Source: Flavobacteriales bacterium (GTDB lineage Bacteria > Bacteroidota > Bacteroidia > UBA10329). Taken from it: a DNA stretch of 64,000 nucleotides. The translations under genes and the position numbers were made by a program. The stretch's first letter is position 1; each line of letters starts with the position of its first letter. Positions 9,108 to 18,020 of this stretch are shown here, piece by piece. A model generated the notes under the pieces. It had not been told where the DNA came from, did not search any database, and was given only the letters and a program-made list of their open reading frames with translations. The stretch covers positions 1 to 64,000 of the forward strand of contig WGMW01000016.1 in NCBI GenBank assembly GCA_016124845.1, in the 5' to 3' direction.

Positions 9108-9115
9108 CAAAGATA
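9108..9115 (-). promoter_or_regulatory. -7 promoter box of rlmN
   Basis: TATCTTTG on the minus strand is a full match to the Bacteroidota -7 consensus TAnnTTTG. Only 4 nt (CGCC) separate it from the ATG. It lies in the 22-bp gap to the divergent amidohydrolase gene. Confidence 0.65.
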
Positions 9116-9125
9116 CGGGCTAACC

Positions 9126-10310
9126 ATGCGATTCCTTTCTGCCGACCTCATCTTTCCGATCCACACCAACCCGATACCGAACGGAATTCTGGCCGTGAGC
9201 GCCAACGGAACTATTATGGATCTGCTGTTGCCAGACGATCAGAATGCGCCCGAACCAAGCAGAATTGAGCGGTTTAAAGGCATTCTCTGTCCTGGTTTTG
9301 TGAACGCGCATTGCCATTTGGAGCTTTCGCACATGAAAGGCGTGGTGGCCGAGAAAACTGGGCTTCCAAAGTTCATCACCGAAATTGTGAGCAGACGTGA
9401 GGAGAATGGCCATGAGAAATTGGAGAAGATCGCGGAAGCCGATGCCGAAATGTGGGAGAACGGAATCCAAGCCGTAGGCGACATCTGCAACACGGCCGAC
9501 ACATTGGAAACCAAACTCAACAGCCGTATCGATTACCATTCGTTCGTTGAGGTTTTCTCATTCGACCCCGCCAAAGCACCAGCCGTTCTGGAAACTGGAA
9601 TCCAAGTGGCCGAAGCATATCAGAATGCCAATTTGAATGCGACCATCGTTCCGCATGCGCCTTATTCGGTAAGTGAGGAATTGTTCGGTGGCATTGCTGC
9701 ACAACAGACGCGTTTTGGTGGGCCGATAAGCATGCACAACCAAGAGACGGAAAGCGAGGATGAGATGTTTGTTTCGGGAACAGGTGAGTTGGTGGAAACA
9801 TTCAAAGGTTTCGGTGTGGATTTCACAGATTTCAACCCCCAGAAACGAAGTGCGTTGGATTTTGCGCTACCACAACTTCCAACGGACCAGAACGCACTAC
9901 TCATTCACAATACCTGTTCCACGAAAGAAGAAATGGAATTGGCACACGCACTCCGCGAACGTCTTTTCTGGTGTACCTGCGCCAACGCCAATCTTTACAT
10001 TGAAAACCGCATTCCGAATATTCCGATGTGGTTGGATTTGGGAGCAACCGTTTGTGTTGGCACGGACAGCCTCGCCAGCAATCATCAACTTTCCATTCTG
10101 GACGAACTGAAACTCATCCAGAAAAATCACCCTCAAATTCCACTTTCCATTTTATTGGAAATGGCCACGATGAACGGAGCTGAAGCGTTGAACATGGATA
10201 AAAAAATAGGCAGCTTCCAAAAAGGGAAACTGCCTGGAGTGCTTTGGCTGAAAAATGTGAATCTGCAAACGGAAAGCCTTGCCGATTCCAGCGTTCAGCG
10301 CATCTTTTGA
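9126..10310 (+). CDS. Amidohydrolase of the chlorohydrolase/deaminase family (candidate MqnX)
   Basis: The 394-residue protein has the metal-dependent deaminase pattern in order: GFVNAHCHLELSH (HxH), VPHAPYS, MHNQETESE, a conserved HNTC, and VGTDSLASN with the metal-binding Asp. This places it with the COG0402 enzymes that deaminate adenosine-like or guanine-like compounds. Aminodeoxyfutalosine deaminase (MqnX) is in this group, and mqnA is encoded 51 kb away, so a menaquinone role is possible; S-adenosylhomocysteine/adenosine deamination is equally possible. The start is the ATG giving MRFLSADLIFPI; an upstream extension would run through rlmN. Its stop is 1 nt from the stop of the convergent DUF4468 gene. 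Confidence 0.82.
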   Translation: MRFLSADLIFPIHTNPIPNGILAVSANGTIMDLLLPDDQNAPEPSRIERFKGILCPGFVNAHCHLELSHMKGVVAEKTGLPKFITEIVSRREENGHEKLEKIAEADAEMWENGIQAVGDICNTADTLETKLNSRIDYHSFVEVFSFDPAKAPAVLETGIQVAEAYQNANLNATIVPHAPYSVSEELFGGIAAQQTRFGGPISMHNQETESEDEMFVSGTGELVETFKGFGVDFTDFNPQKRSALDFALPQLPTDQNALLIHNTCSTKEEMELAHALRERLFWCTCANANLYIENRIPNIPMWLDLGATVCVGTDSLASNHQLSILDELKLIQKNHPQIPLSILLEMATMNGAEALNMDKKIGSFQKGKLPGVLWLKNVNLQTESLADSSVQRIF

Positions 10311-10311
10311 A

Positions 10312-10869
10312 TCACCAATCGTCTGAGGATTTCTCAGGTGCTTTGGACAATCCTTCTTTCATACTGGCAATGGTTGCTCGGATGTCCTCATCAATGTCTG
10401 TCAGGTAATGTGAGTGATTCGCGGCATCAACATCATCTCTGTCAAGCCATGGTTCCAATGGCTGATAGCTGCTGGCCTTTAGATTCAGATCGGTAACCGT
10501 GTACTTATACCGACCATCCTTGAACTGAATGGTGATGGTGTACTGCGCAAGACCTTGACGGCTCGTGGTCTTGTTTCCCTTGTTGTCGTAAGCATAAAAA
10601 GGAATACGGTTAAAAATCTCCAGCACGCCATTCTCTTTGTCCTGTTTGCGCACCTTCTCCGCAAAATTCTTGAAGTATTCGCCTCCCCATTTCATGGCGC
10701 GGTCGTACAGGTCCTGCGCAGAAACTCCTGCAACTTCGGGTACTTCGGTGTATGTGATCAGATTGGTCTTCGGATCCAAACTCATGGCTGGCCAACTCAA
10801 TTCGGCTTTTTTCTGAGCCATTAGGCTAAAGGGTAGTGATGCCAATAGCATCAGGGCAATGATTCTCAT
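10312..10869 (-). CDS. DUF4468 domain exported protein
   Basis: 185 residues. A signal peptide (MRIIALMLLASLPFSLMAQ) precedes a domain of the DUF4468 type, with ITYTEVPEVAGVSAQDLYDRAMKW, then a strand-rich core containing QYTITIQFKDGRYKYTVTDL, then helices. This family is common in Bacteroidota envelopes and has a TBP-like fold; its function is unknown. A -7-like TAAGTTTA lies about 25 nt upstream of the ATG. It sits between the convergent amidohydrolase and the D,D-carboxypeptidase. Confidence 0.8.
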   Translation of the reverse strand: MRIIALMLLASLPFSLMAQKKAELSWPAMSLDPKTNLITYTEVPEVAGVSAQDLYDRAMKWGGEYFKNFAEKVRKQDKENGVLEIFNRIPFYAYDNKGNKTTSRQGLAQYTITIQFKDGRYKYTVTDLNLKASSYQPLEPWLDRDDVDAANHSHYLTDIDEDIRATIASMKEGLSKAPEKSSDDW

Positions 10870-10893
10870 GTCAAATGGTTTTAGACTGTAAAC

Positions 10894-11907
10894 TTAGTTT
10901 GCGCTGGCCGTTTCCTCAATATCCTCGCCAAGTTTTCCAAGTCCAATGCTGGAATAGTAATTATTGAAGAGGTTGACGGCCACATTGTAGCGCAACCGCT
11001 TGGTTTCCATGCCCAGGAGAATGGTCACCACACGGTGGTCGCAACGCTTGGACGTAGCCACAATGCAGTATTTGGCCGCATTGGTGAAACCCGTTTTCAG
11101 TCCATCGATCTCCTCATATTTCTCAACCAACGTGTTACGGTTGCTGTAGGTGTAAAGCCCGTTCGCATTCTGAATTTTCTCGGTGCTGCGCGAGGTCATG
11201 TCCAGAATATCATCATACTTCACAAGTTCGCGGGCCAACAAAAGAAGATCACCTGCGGTGGATTGATTGTCTTCCACATCCTTTGCACGCTCAGGCATTC
11301 CGGTAGAATTAGAGTAGCACGTGTTGTCCATGCCCAGATCTTCGGCCTTCTTGTTCATGAGCATCACGAATTTCTCTTCGGTGCCACCGATATGTTCGGC
11401 CAACGCATAGGCAGCATCGTTGCCAGAACGGATCATGGCGGCTTGCAACAGATCAAGAACCGAAAGCTGCTGACCAGCCTTTACGTAGACCTTTGATCCT
11501 CCGACCCATGTTGCATTTTTGCTGATGGTAACTATGTCTTGCATTGAAACATTCCCCGCTTTGATCTGCTCCATGGTGATCAATGCCACCATCATTTTGG
11601 TAAGCGATGCAATTGGGAACTGCTCTTCGAGGTTCTTCTCCCAAACCAGTCTGTTCTCGGTATAGTCGTAAATAAGGCCAGCACGAATCAGACCTGGTTC
11701 ATACGCCAAGGTCGAATCAATGTCAATATTGATGTAATTGAACTGCTTTACCGATACCTCTTCCTTATTGGGATCGTTTGGGTCACTTGGATTTTGCCAT
11801 CCGAAAAGCGCGGTCGGCTCGGAAAAGAGCAAGGTCAAAAACAACAATACTGGACTGATCAACAGTCCAAATGACTTCAATTTTCTCAGAAAAAGTTGGT
11901 GAAACAT
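10894..11907 (-). CDS. D-alanyl-D-alanine carboxypeptidase (peptidase S11, PBP5-like)
   Basis: 337 residues with an N-terminal hydrophobic signal/anchor (about 13-35) and the three penicillin-binding active-site motifs: SLTK (SxxK, about residue 100), SGN (about 163) and KTG (about 271). It removes the terminal D-Ala from peptidoglycan stem peptides in the periplasm and trims crosslinking. The C-terminal PBP5 stalk domain seems absent or very short. It is followed on the same strand by the DUF4468 gene 24 bp away. Confidence 0.92.
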   Translation of the reverse strand: MFHQLFLRKLKSFGLLISPVLLFLTLLFSEPTALFGWQNPSDPNDPNKEEVSVKQFNYINIDIDSTLAYEPGLIRAGLIYDYTENRLVWEKNLEEQFPIASLTKMMVALITMEQIKAGNVSMQDIVTISKNATWVGGSKVYVKAGQQLSVLDLLQAAMIRSGNDAAYALAEHIGGTEEKFVMLMNKKAEDLGMDNTCYSNSTGMPERAKDVEDNQSTAGDLLLLARELVKYDDILDMTSRSTEKIQNANGLYTYSNRNTLVEKYEEIDGLKTGFTNAAKYCIVATSKRCDHRVVTILLGMETKRLRYNVAVNLFNNYYSSIGLGKLGEDIEETASAN

Positions 11908-12006
11908 TCAGCTACCCGATTCGATTCCTCACAATTATACTCATCCCCGCCCCCAAAGGTTAGCAACGAAGCCGTCTTCTATCAACACAAATTTGTTAAT
12001 TCCATG

Positions 12007-12678
12007 TCACTTTTTTCGTCTCGCAATGATCAATTGCGCCAATTCGAGGTCGATGGGCGATGTGATCTTGATGTTCTCGCTGTTCCCTTCGACCATCGCA
12101 ATCTGATGACCACTTGCCTCCACAACGGTGGCATCATCCGAATAGTCTGTACGGTCTGCCCGCGCAAACGCTTTTTTCAGTAGTTCCGTTTGGAAGCATT
12201 GCGGGGTTTGCACGGCACGGTAGCTGTTTCTATCCACCGCCACACTTCCATTTCCCTCCAATTTTCTGAGACTTTGCACGATCGGCACTACTGGAATGGC
12301 TGCACCGGTTTTTTCAGCTTCCGCGAAACAGGCTTCCACCACTTCTTCAGAAACAAACGGACGTACGCCATCATGCACACCCACCAATTTTCCTTCAGAC
12401 AACGCCAATCCACTTTTTACAGATAGAAATCTGGTAGCACCGCCATTTGCCAACAGATGCGGCACACGCCAACCATGCTTGTAGCATAGTTGCTCCCAAA
12501 AATCCATTTGGTCTTCGGGCAATACAAGAACCAATTGCATGTCTGCATCCATAGCATACAAATGCTGAAGCGTGTGCATCAGAATGGGCAATCCATCCAG
12601 TTCTATGAACTGCTTGGGAAGCTCGGCTCCCATGCGGGTTCCGCTGCCACCCGCCACGATGATCATGGTTCTTTCCAT
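12007..12678 (-). CDS. ispD: 2-C-methyl-D-erythritol 4-phosphate cytidylyltransferase
   Basis: 223 residues. The N-terminal nucleotide-binding loop AGGSGTRMG with a following KQF, the GVHDGVRPFV substrate segment and the AVQTPQCF strand are the IspD signature. It makes CDP-methylerythritol in the non-mevalonate isoprenoid pathway, which feeds the polyprenyl synthase and UppP substrates in this window. ATG at 12678 (MERTMIIV) is chosen; ATG at 12666 (MIIVAGG) is also possible. The T tract of the queA terminator ends 1 nt before the 12678 ATG, an unusual arrangement. Confidence 0.95.
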   Translation of the reverse strand: MERTMIIVAGGSGTRMGAELPKQFIELDGLPILMHTLQHLYAMDADMQLVLVLPEDQMDFWEQLCYKHGWRVPHLLANGGATRFLSVKSGLALSEGKLVGVHDGVRPFVSEEVVEACFAEAEKTGAAIPVVPIVQSLRKLEGNGSVAVDRNSYRAVQTPQCFQTELLKKAFARADRTDYSDDATVVEASGHQIAMVEGNSENIKITSPIDLELAQLIIARRKK

Positions 12679-12679
12679 C

Positions 12680-12714
12680 AAAAAAAATCCCGAACCATTT
12701 TATCGGTTCGGGAT
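12680..12714 (-). terminator. Terminator after queA, abutting the ispD start
   Basis: On the minus strand ATCCCGAACC and GGTTCGGGAT form a perfect 10-bp stem with an 8-nt loop, followed by eight T. The T tract ends one nt before the ispD ATG at 12678. Confidence 0.88.
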
Positions 12715-12737
12715 CGAAATTAAACTTTCTGTGCTGC

Positions 12738-13787
12738 TTACAGAATCAGCATTGCATCTCCGTAAGAGTAGAAACGGTATTTCTCTTTTACGGCCTGATC
12801 GTATGCCTCGCGCATGAAGTCGTAACCGGCAAATGCCGCTACCATCATCAACAGCGTTGACTGTGGCATGTGGAAATTGGTGATCATGCAGTTAGGAACT
12901 TGGAAATCGTACGGAGGAAAGATGAACTTGTTGGTCCAACCCTCAAACGGCTTCATGTGTCCTGTTGTGCTTACCGAGGTTTCCGAAGCACGAACTGTGG
13001 TTGTTCCAACCGCACACACCTTTTTCTTGGCATCCTTGGCAGCATTCACAATATCACATGCTTCCTGTGTGATGATCAGCTGCTCGCTGTCCATTTTGTG
13101 CTTGGTGAGGTCTTCCACCTCCACCGAGCGGAATGTTCCAAGACCAACGTGAAGTGTTACCTCCGCGAAGTTCACGCCTTTCAATTCCAAACGCTTCAGC
13201 AATTGCTTACTGAAGTGAAGTCCTGCCGTTGGGGCTGCAACAGCACCTTCGTGCTTGGCGAAAACGGTCTGATAACGCTCTTCATCCTCTGGCTCAGCCT
13301 CACGCTTAATGTACTTTGGAAGTGGCGTTTCGCCCATATCGAAGATGGTCTTCTTGAACTCTTCGTGCGTTCCATCAAAAAGGAAACGCAGCGTACGGCC
13401 ACGTGAAGTGGTGTTGTCGATGACCTCCGCCACAAGGCTGTCATCATCTCCGAAATACAATTTGTTTCCGATACGGATCTTACGGGCCGGATCCACCAAT
13501 ACATCCCAAAGGATGCTCTCGCGGTTCAACTCACGAAGTAGAAATACCTCGATCTTCGCTTCTGTTTTCTCTTTTTTGCCGATCAAACGTGCCGGGAAAA
13601 CACGTGTGTTGTTCAGGATCATTGCATCGCCATCATCAAAATAATCGAGCACATCTTTAAAAAGCTTGTGTTCGATGGTTCCGTCCTTGCGGTTGAGAAC
13701 CATCAAGCGGCTCTCTTCGCGGTCTGGCGTTGGGTGGTAGGCAATAAGTTCCTGAGGAATGTCGAATTTAAATTGTGATAGTTTCAT
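12738..13787 (-). CDS. queA: tRNA preQ1(34) S-adenosylmethionine ribosyltransferase-isomerase
   Basis: 349 residues, full family length. N-terminal [19 protein letters not shown], the central [13 protein letters not shown] and the C-terminal [18 protein letters not shown] segments are diagnostic of QueA. It transfers the ribosyl part of SAM onto preQ1 at tRNA position 34 to make epoxyqueuosine. It follows truB after a 79-bp gap, at the end of the ftsX-DUF3098-uppP-truB-queA cluster. A TAATTTCG box about 45 nt upstream may be its own promoter. A strong terminator follows. Confidence 0.96.
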   Translation of the reverse strand: MKLSQFKFDIPQELIAYHPTPDREESRLMVLNRKDGTIEHKLFKDVLDYFDDGDAMILNNTRVFPARLIGKKEKTEAKIEVFLLRELNRESILWDVLVDPARKIRIGNKLYFGDDDSLVAEVIDNTTSRGRTLRFLFDGTHEEFKKTIFDMGETPLPKYIKREAEPEDEERYQTVFAKHEGAVAAPTAGLHFSKQLLKRLELKGVNFAEVTLHVGLGTFRSVEVEDLTKHKMDSEQLIITQEACDIVNAAKDAKKKVCAVGTTTVRASETSVSTTGHMKPFEGWTNKFIFPPYDFQVPNCMITNFHMPQSTLLMMVAAFAGYDFMREAYDQAVKEKYRFYSYGDAMLIL

Positions 13788-13866
13788 TGTGTTTGTTTTG
13801 AGCTTACGGGCCCATTTTTATGGGGCTGCGAAATTAAGAAAACTGTTCGTGGATATTACCGCAATC

Positions 13867-14580
13867 CTAAGACTGTTCGTCTCCGTGTATCAGAAACTGG
13901 AATTGATCGGCCGTAATAGCATCATTTACATCATATTCTCCAATGCGCGTTCTACGCAATGAGGAAAGATGCGCGCCTGAATTCAAGGCTTTACCAAGAT
14001 CATGTGCCAAAGATCGGATGTACGTGCCTTTGGAACAGGAAACCCGAAAATCGATTTTCAGTCCACCTTCTCTGTCAATGTTCACTATTTCGAACTCACG
14101 GATGGTGATCCTTTTGGGTTCGAGTTTCACTTCCTTTCCCTTTCTGGCGAGATGATAGGCACGTTTGCCATCCACTTGTTTCGCGGAGAAAATGGGCGGC
14201 ATTTGATCGTATTCGCCTTCAAAACCAGCGGCAGCGGAGCGGATCATTTCATCCGTAATGTGTTCGATCGGGAATGTTTGATCGACCCCTGTTTCCAGAT
14301 CGAACGATGGCGTAGTTGCACCGATTGTGATCGTTCCCGTGTATTCCTTTTCCGCATCTTGAATGGTGGTGATGTTCTTGGTCATTTTGCCTGTGCAAAT
14401 GACCAACAATCCTGTTGCCAGCGGATCAAGTGTTCCAGCATGGCCAACCTTAATATTCTTGACCTTAAGCTTGCGCTTGATGATGCCGCGAACACGGTTC
14501 ACCACCGAAAAGGACGAATCACCGTAAGGCTTATCGAACAGTAATACTTCTCCGTTTTTGAAGTCGAATCCTTCGGTCAA
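13867..14580 (-). CDS. truB: tRNA pseudouridine(55) synthase
   Basis: 237 residues. The catalytic aspartate sits in HAGTLDPLATGLL (about residue 52). N-terminal VLLFDKPYGDSSFSVV and C-terminal SCSKGTYIRSLAHDLG match TruB, which makes pseudouridine 55 in the T loop of tRNAs. The start is TTG, 3 nt after the uppP stop codon in the same frame, so no upstream start is possible and no other start codon precedes the conserved core. Translation is probably coupled to uppP. Confidence 0.95.
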   Translation of the reverse strand: MTEGFDFKNGEVLLFDKPYGDSSFSVVNRVRGIIKRKLKVKNIKVGHAGTLDPLATGLLVICTGKMTKNITTIQDAEKEYTGTITIGATTPSFDLETGVDQTFPIEHITDEMIRSAAAGFEGEYDQMPPIFSAKQVDGKRAYHLARKGKEVKLEPKRITIREFEIVNIDREGGLKIDFRVSCSKGTYIRSLAHDLGKALNSGAHLSSLRRTRIGEYDVNDAITADQFQFLIHGDEQS

Positions 14581-14583
14581 ACC

Positions 14584-15378
14584 TTAGAGAAAAAGCGTAA
14601 TGAAAATGGCTCCAAAACCGACAGCGAAGCAATAGAATGAGAAGTAGCGCAACTGGCTTTTCTTCACCAGCGCGATCATCCATGTGCAAGCAAGCAACCC
14701 GCAGACGAAAGCGGCCAAAAAACCAACGATGAGCGGCAGCACATTTGTTGTTTCGGACGAAATGTTGCCATCCATCACATCCTTGGCCATCTTGCCCAGA
14801 ATAAGTGGGACGACCATCAGGAATGAGAACCGCGCGGCTTTTTCCCTGTCGATACCCAACAACACCGAAGTGGAAATGGTGGCGCCAGAACGACTGATAC
14901 CTGGCAGAATGGCAATGGCCTGCGAAATACCGATAATCAAAGAATGACCGAAACCGACATGCTTCTCGGTGCGTTTGGCGCGGTCGGCCAAAAACAGAAG
15001 CAGTCCAGTTATGATGAGCATGGCTCCGACCAGCAGAATCTGTTTATTGAATAGCGCCTCGATCTCGTCATTGAACAATACCCCGATAACTGCTGCAGGA
15101 ATCATGGAGATAATGATCTTGACCGAGAACTCGGTCTCTTCGTTCCACTTGAATTGGAACAGCCCTTTGAGGATTTCGAGAATGTCCTTCCTGAAAACGA
15201 CCACCGTGCTCAGGGCTGTGGCCGCATGAACCACCACGGTAAAAAGCAAACTTTCCTCTGGAACGCTGTTGTCTCCGAGCAGTGCTTTGGCCAACTCCAA
15301 ATGCCCGCTACTGCTTACTGGAAGGAACTCCGTAAGTCCTTGAATAATGCCCAGGATCAGGGCTTCCAAAAGACCCAT
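14584..15378 (-). CDS. uppP: Undecaprenyl-diphosphate phosphatase (BacA/UppP)
   Basis: 264 residues, multi-pass membrane protein. GIIQGLTEFLPVSSSGHL near the N-terminus and PGISRSGATIS in the second half are the two catalytic motifs of UppP, which regenerates the undecaprenyl phosphate carrier for peptidoglycan synthesis. The start is the ATG giving MGLLEALILG. The open frame continues upstream through the DUF3098 gene, but that extension matches nothing in the family. It lies 1 nt after DUF3098 and 3 nt before truB. Confidence 0.96.
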   Translation of the reverse strand: MGLLEALILGIIQGLTEFLPVSSSGHLELAKALLGDNSVPEESLLFTVVVHAATALSTVVVFRKDILEILKGLFQFKWNEETEFSVKIIISMIPAAVIGVLFNDEIEALFNKQILLVGAMLIITGLLLFLADRAKRTEKHVGFGHSLIIGISQAIAILPGISRSGATISTSVLLGIDREKAARFSFLMVVPLILGKMAKDVMDGNISSETTNVLPLIVGFLAAFVCGLLACTWMIALVKKSQLRYFSFYCFAVGFGAIFITLFL

Positions 15379-15379
15379 T

Positions 15380-15622
15380 TTAAGCCTTGGAAGGGTACAT
15401 GATACCAACGATCTCCAGCGCGAAACCGAGCAGAACCACCAACGGTGCAACCGTCAATCTCGTAGTATTGAAAATCTCATAGCTGAATACATTCGGATCA
15501 TCTGAGCCGCCACCTGCCATCAGAATAAATCCGATTCCGATGCAGAGCATTCCTACAATGCAGATGATGTAATTCTCCTTGCCGAATGCGAATTGCTTCT
15601 CGTTGTTTCCGTCCGTTGCCAT
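15380..15622 (-). CDS. DUF3098 small membrane protein
   Basis: 80 residues with two predicted transmembrane helices (about 18-38 and 56-76) separated by a short GGSDDPNVFSYEIF loop. This is the DUF3098 family, found next to ftsX and uppP across Bacteroidota. The function is unknown; the constant location suggests a role in cell division or envelope synthesis (inference). The ATG at 15622 is chosen, 2 nt after the ftsX stop. Confidence 0.9.
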   Translation of the reverse strand: MATDGNNEKQFAFGKENYIICIVGMLCIGIGFILMAGGGSDDPNVFSYEIFNTTRLTVAPLVVLLGFALEIVGIMYPSKA

Positions 15623-15624
15623 GT

Positions 15625-16503
15625 TCAATAATAAAGTTGATCTGCGTTGAGCCGCAGGTATTTCCTGACGGCAAATGTCGTACTTAAGAATGAAATGATG
15701 AGTCCGAGGCCGAGCACCGCTCCGAAAAGCGTGGCCACTATCTCCACGTTGTCCAAACCGAAGAGTTCGGGAATGTTCTGATTGGCCAGATAAATGACAC
15801 CTGCCAGCAGCACGTTGGCCACCACCGCACCGATCAATCCACGCACCACACCCTCTACCACAAATGGCTTACGGATGAACGATTGCGTGGCTCCGACCAG
15901 CTTCATTGAATTAATCAGAAACCGTTTGGAATACACCGAAAGTCGAATGTTGTTGTTCACCAAACTGATGGCGATAAGTGAGAGCAATCCGCAGAACACA
16001 AGGATCACAATTCCAGCCTTCCGCACGTTGCGATTGATGACACGGATAAGATCTACAGGATAATCCACCTCGTAGATCATCTCATTCTTCAGCAGATCCG
16101 ACTGAATATTGACGATTCCATCTTCGGTTGCAAACTCCGATTTGATCTTCACATCAATCGACCGTTTCAGCGGATTGTAACCCATAAAACCGATGAAGTC
16201 CTCCCCTAACATTTCCTTCAGCTGTTCGGCCGCTTCATCCTTAGAAATATAGTTGGTGCTCCGCACGAAATCGGAAGCGTCCAAGAACTTCTGCAACTGG
16301 AGAATATCCACCTCCTTGGCGTCATCCTTCATATAAATGGTAAACCCGATGTTCTCCTTCACATAACCCGAAAGTGCGTTAGCGTAAAGAATGACCAGTC
16401 CGAGCAGCCCGAGCATGAAAAGCACCAATGAGATACTGACCATGGCCGTGACATTGCTCGACCATATCTGCTTCTTGTGTGCCTTTTCCTCTGCTGTTGC
16501 CAT
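15625..16503 (-). CDS. ftsX: Cell division protein FtsX
   Basis: 292 residues with the FtsX layout: one N-terminal transmembrane helix (about 22-44), an extracytoplasmic domain (about 45-165, containing GFMGYNPLKRSIDVKIK), then three C-terminal helices of a FtsX-type permease domain. With FtsE, which is not encoded in this window, it activates peptidoglycan hydrolases at the septum. It is first in the ftsX-DUF3098-uppP-truB-queA cluster. A -7-like TAATTTAG lies about 16 nt before the ATG. Confidence 0.93.
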   Translation of the reverse strand: MATAEEKAHKKQIWSSNVTAMVSISLVLFMLGLLGLVILYANALSGYVKENIGFTIYMKDDAKEVDILQLQKFLDASDFVRSTNYISKDEAAEQLKEMLGEDFIGFMGYNPLKRSIDVKIKSEFATEDGIVNIQSDLLKNEMIYEVDYPVDLIRVINRNVRKAGIVILVFCGLLSLIAISLVNNNIRLSVYSKRFLINSMKLVGATQSFIRKPFVVEGVVRGLIGAVVANVLLAGVIYLANQNIPELFGLDNVEIVATLFGAVLGLGLIISFLSTTFAVRKYLRLNADQLYY

Positions 16504-16648
16504 CGTTTTGAAGTCGGGCTAAATTACACTTTTTGCTTGCGGACAAAGACCGATCTAACACGATTTAAGAACTGCGTGATTGTTGAAAAGCTTTATGGTC
16601 GGATTGAAAAAGAACTGGGGTGAATCAATGCCAGCCAACCGAGGTTTC

Positions 16649-16656
16649 TACCTTTG
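16649..16656 (+). promoter_or_regulatory. -7 promoter box of the CBS-domain PLP enzyme gene
   Basis: TACCTTTG matches TAnnTTTG exactly. CGGCC separates it from the ATG at 16662, so the start codon falls at or beside the expected transcription start. No clear -33 TTG was found at standard spacing. Confidence 0.6.
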
Positions 16657-16661
16657 CGGCC

Positions 16662-18020
16662 ATGTATTACAACAACATTTTAGAGACCATCGGCCATACG
16701 CCATTGGTCAAGCTGAACAAAGTCGTAAAAGACCTGCCATGTACAGTTCTTGCCAAGGTCGAGACGTTCAACCCAGGACATTCCATCAAAGATCGGATGG
16801 CGCTACAGATGATCGAGGATGCGGAAGCGGATGGCCGACTGAAACCAGGCGGAACCATCATTGAAGGAACTTCGGGCAACACGGGAATGGGATTGGCATT
16901 GGCAGCCATTGTAAAAGGCTATCGCCTGATCTGCACCATGCCGGACAAGCAGAGTAAAGAGAAGATGGACATCCTTCGCGCCATGGGCGCTGAAGTTGTT
17001 GTAACACCCACGAATGTGGAGGCTGATGATCCGCGTTCATACTATTCTGTGGCCAAAAGACTGAATGAGGAGATTCCAAATTCGTTCTACCCGAACCAAT
17101 ACGACAACCCAAGCAATCCAAAAGCGAATTACCTGCAAACAGGACCAGAAATTTGGGAACAGACCGAAGGAAAGATCACACATTTGGTGGTCGGGGTCGG
17201 TACGGGTGGCACCATCTCCGGAACGGGGAAATATCTGAAGGAAAAGAATCCGAACATTCAGGTTTGGGGGATTGACACGTACGGCTCTGCACTCAAAGCC
17301 TATCATGAAACGGGCAAGATCGTGGACAGTGAGATCTACTCCTACATCACCGAGGGTATCGGTGAAGACATCATCCCCAAATGTGTTGACTTCAGCGTGA
17401 TCGACCTTTTTGAGAAAGTGACTGATAAGGACGGTATGCTCATGACCCGCGAATTGGCCAAGAAAGAAGGCCTGTTGGTGGGAAACAGCGCTGGGTGCGC
17501 GGTTCAGGGATTGCTACAATTGAAAGACAAACTGAAGCCTGAAGACGTGGTGGTGGTCATCTTTCACGACCATGGAACACGCTACGTGGGCAAGATCTTC
17601 AATGACGACTGGATGCGCGACCGTGGTTTCTTGGACAAAGGCCGCATCAGCGTGGTGGAAGTGCATGGCGCCAAGCAGCCCGAACTGATGTCCGTGCAGG
17701 CCAGCGATTCCGTTGGCGATGTAGTGAAATTGCTCACCGAGAACGGCATTTCACAGGTTCCCGTGTTCGAGGACGGTAAGCCTGTTGGTTCGGTGACGGA
17801 AGGAAAGCTGTTCAGTCATCTGTTCAACAAACCCGAAGACCGCAACTGCCATGTGCGCGACATCATGCAGAAGCCTTTCCCCGAAGTGGATGGCGGCAAA
17901 AGCGTGACCGAGATCGCGGAAGTGTTCGATAAGGAAACGCCTGCCGTACTTTACAAGGATGGTTCTGGTACGTACCGTATTCTCACCAAGCACGACATCA
18001 TCAAGGCAATTGCCGATTGA
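16662..18020 (+). CDS. PLP-dependent cystathionine beta-synthase / cysteine synthase with CBS domains
   Basis: 452 residues. The N-terminal ~320 residues are a fold-type II PLP enzyme: the Schiff-base Lys in NPGHSIKDRM (about 44), the phosphate loop GTSGNTG (about 75), and GTGGTISGTGKYLKE. The C-terminal part holds two CBS domains (about 335-450; MSVQASDSVGDVV, HVRDIMQKPFPEV). The architecture is that of cystathionine beta-synthase; an O-acetylserine-using cysteine synthase is the alternative. ATG at 16662 (MYYNNILETIGHTPLVKL) fits the family start. An upstream in-frame ATG at 16620 would lie over the promoter. The stop overlaps the next gene by one base (TGATG). Confidence 0.92.
   Translation: MYYNNILETIGHTPLVKLNKVVKDLPCTVLAKVETFNPGHSIKDRMALQMIEDAEADGRLKPGGTIIEGTSGNTGMGLALAAIVKGYRLICTMPDKQSKEKMDILRAMGAEVVVTPTNVEADDPRSYYSVAKRLNEEIPNSFYPNQYDNPSNPKANYLQTGPEIWEQTEGKITHLVVGVGTGGTISGTGKYLKEKNPNIQVWGIDTYGSALKAYHETGKIVDSEIYSYITEGIGEDIIPKCVDFSVIDLFEKVTDKDGMLMTRELAKKEGLLVGNSAGCAVQGLLQLKDKLKPEDVVVVIFHDHGTRYVGKIFNDDWMRDRGFLDKGRISVVEVHGAKQPELMSVQASDSVGDVVKLLTENGISQVPVFEDGKPVGSVTEGKLFSHLFNKPEDRNCHVRDIMQKPFPEVDGGKSVTEIAEVFDKETPAVLYKDGSGTYRILTKHDIIKAIAD

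Noticed and set aside
9104-9205. N-terminal extension of rlmN by 34 residues
   Set aside because: It would run over the -7 box and the first codons of the divergent amidohydrolase gene, and the sequence does not match RlmN N-termini.
16604-16606. -33 TTG for the CBS-domain enzyme promoter
   Set aside because: Spacing to the -7 box is over 40 nt, far from the 18-20 nt expected.
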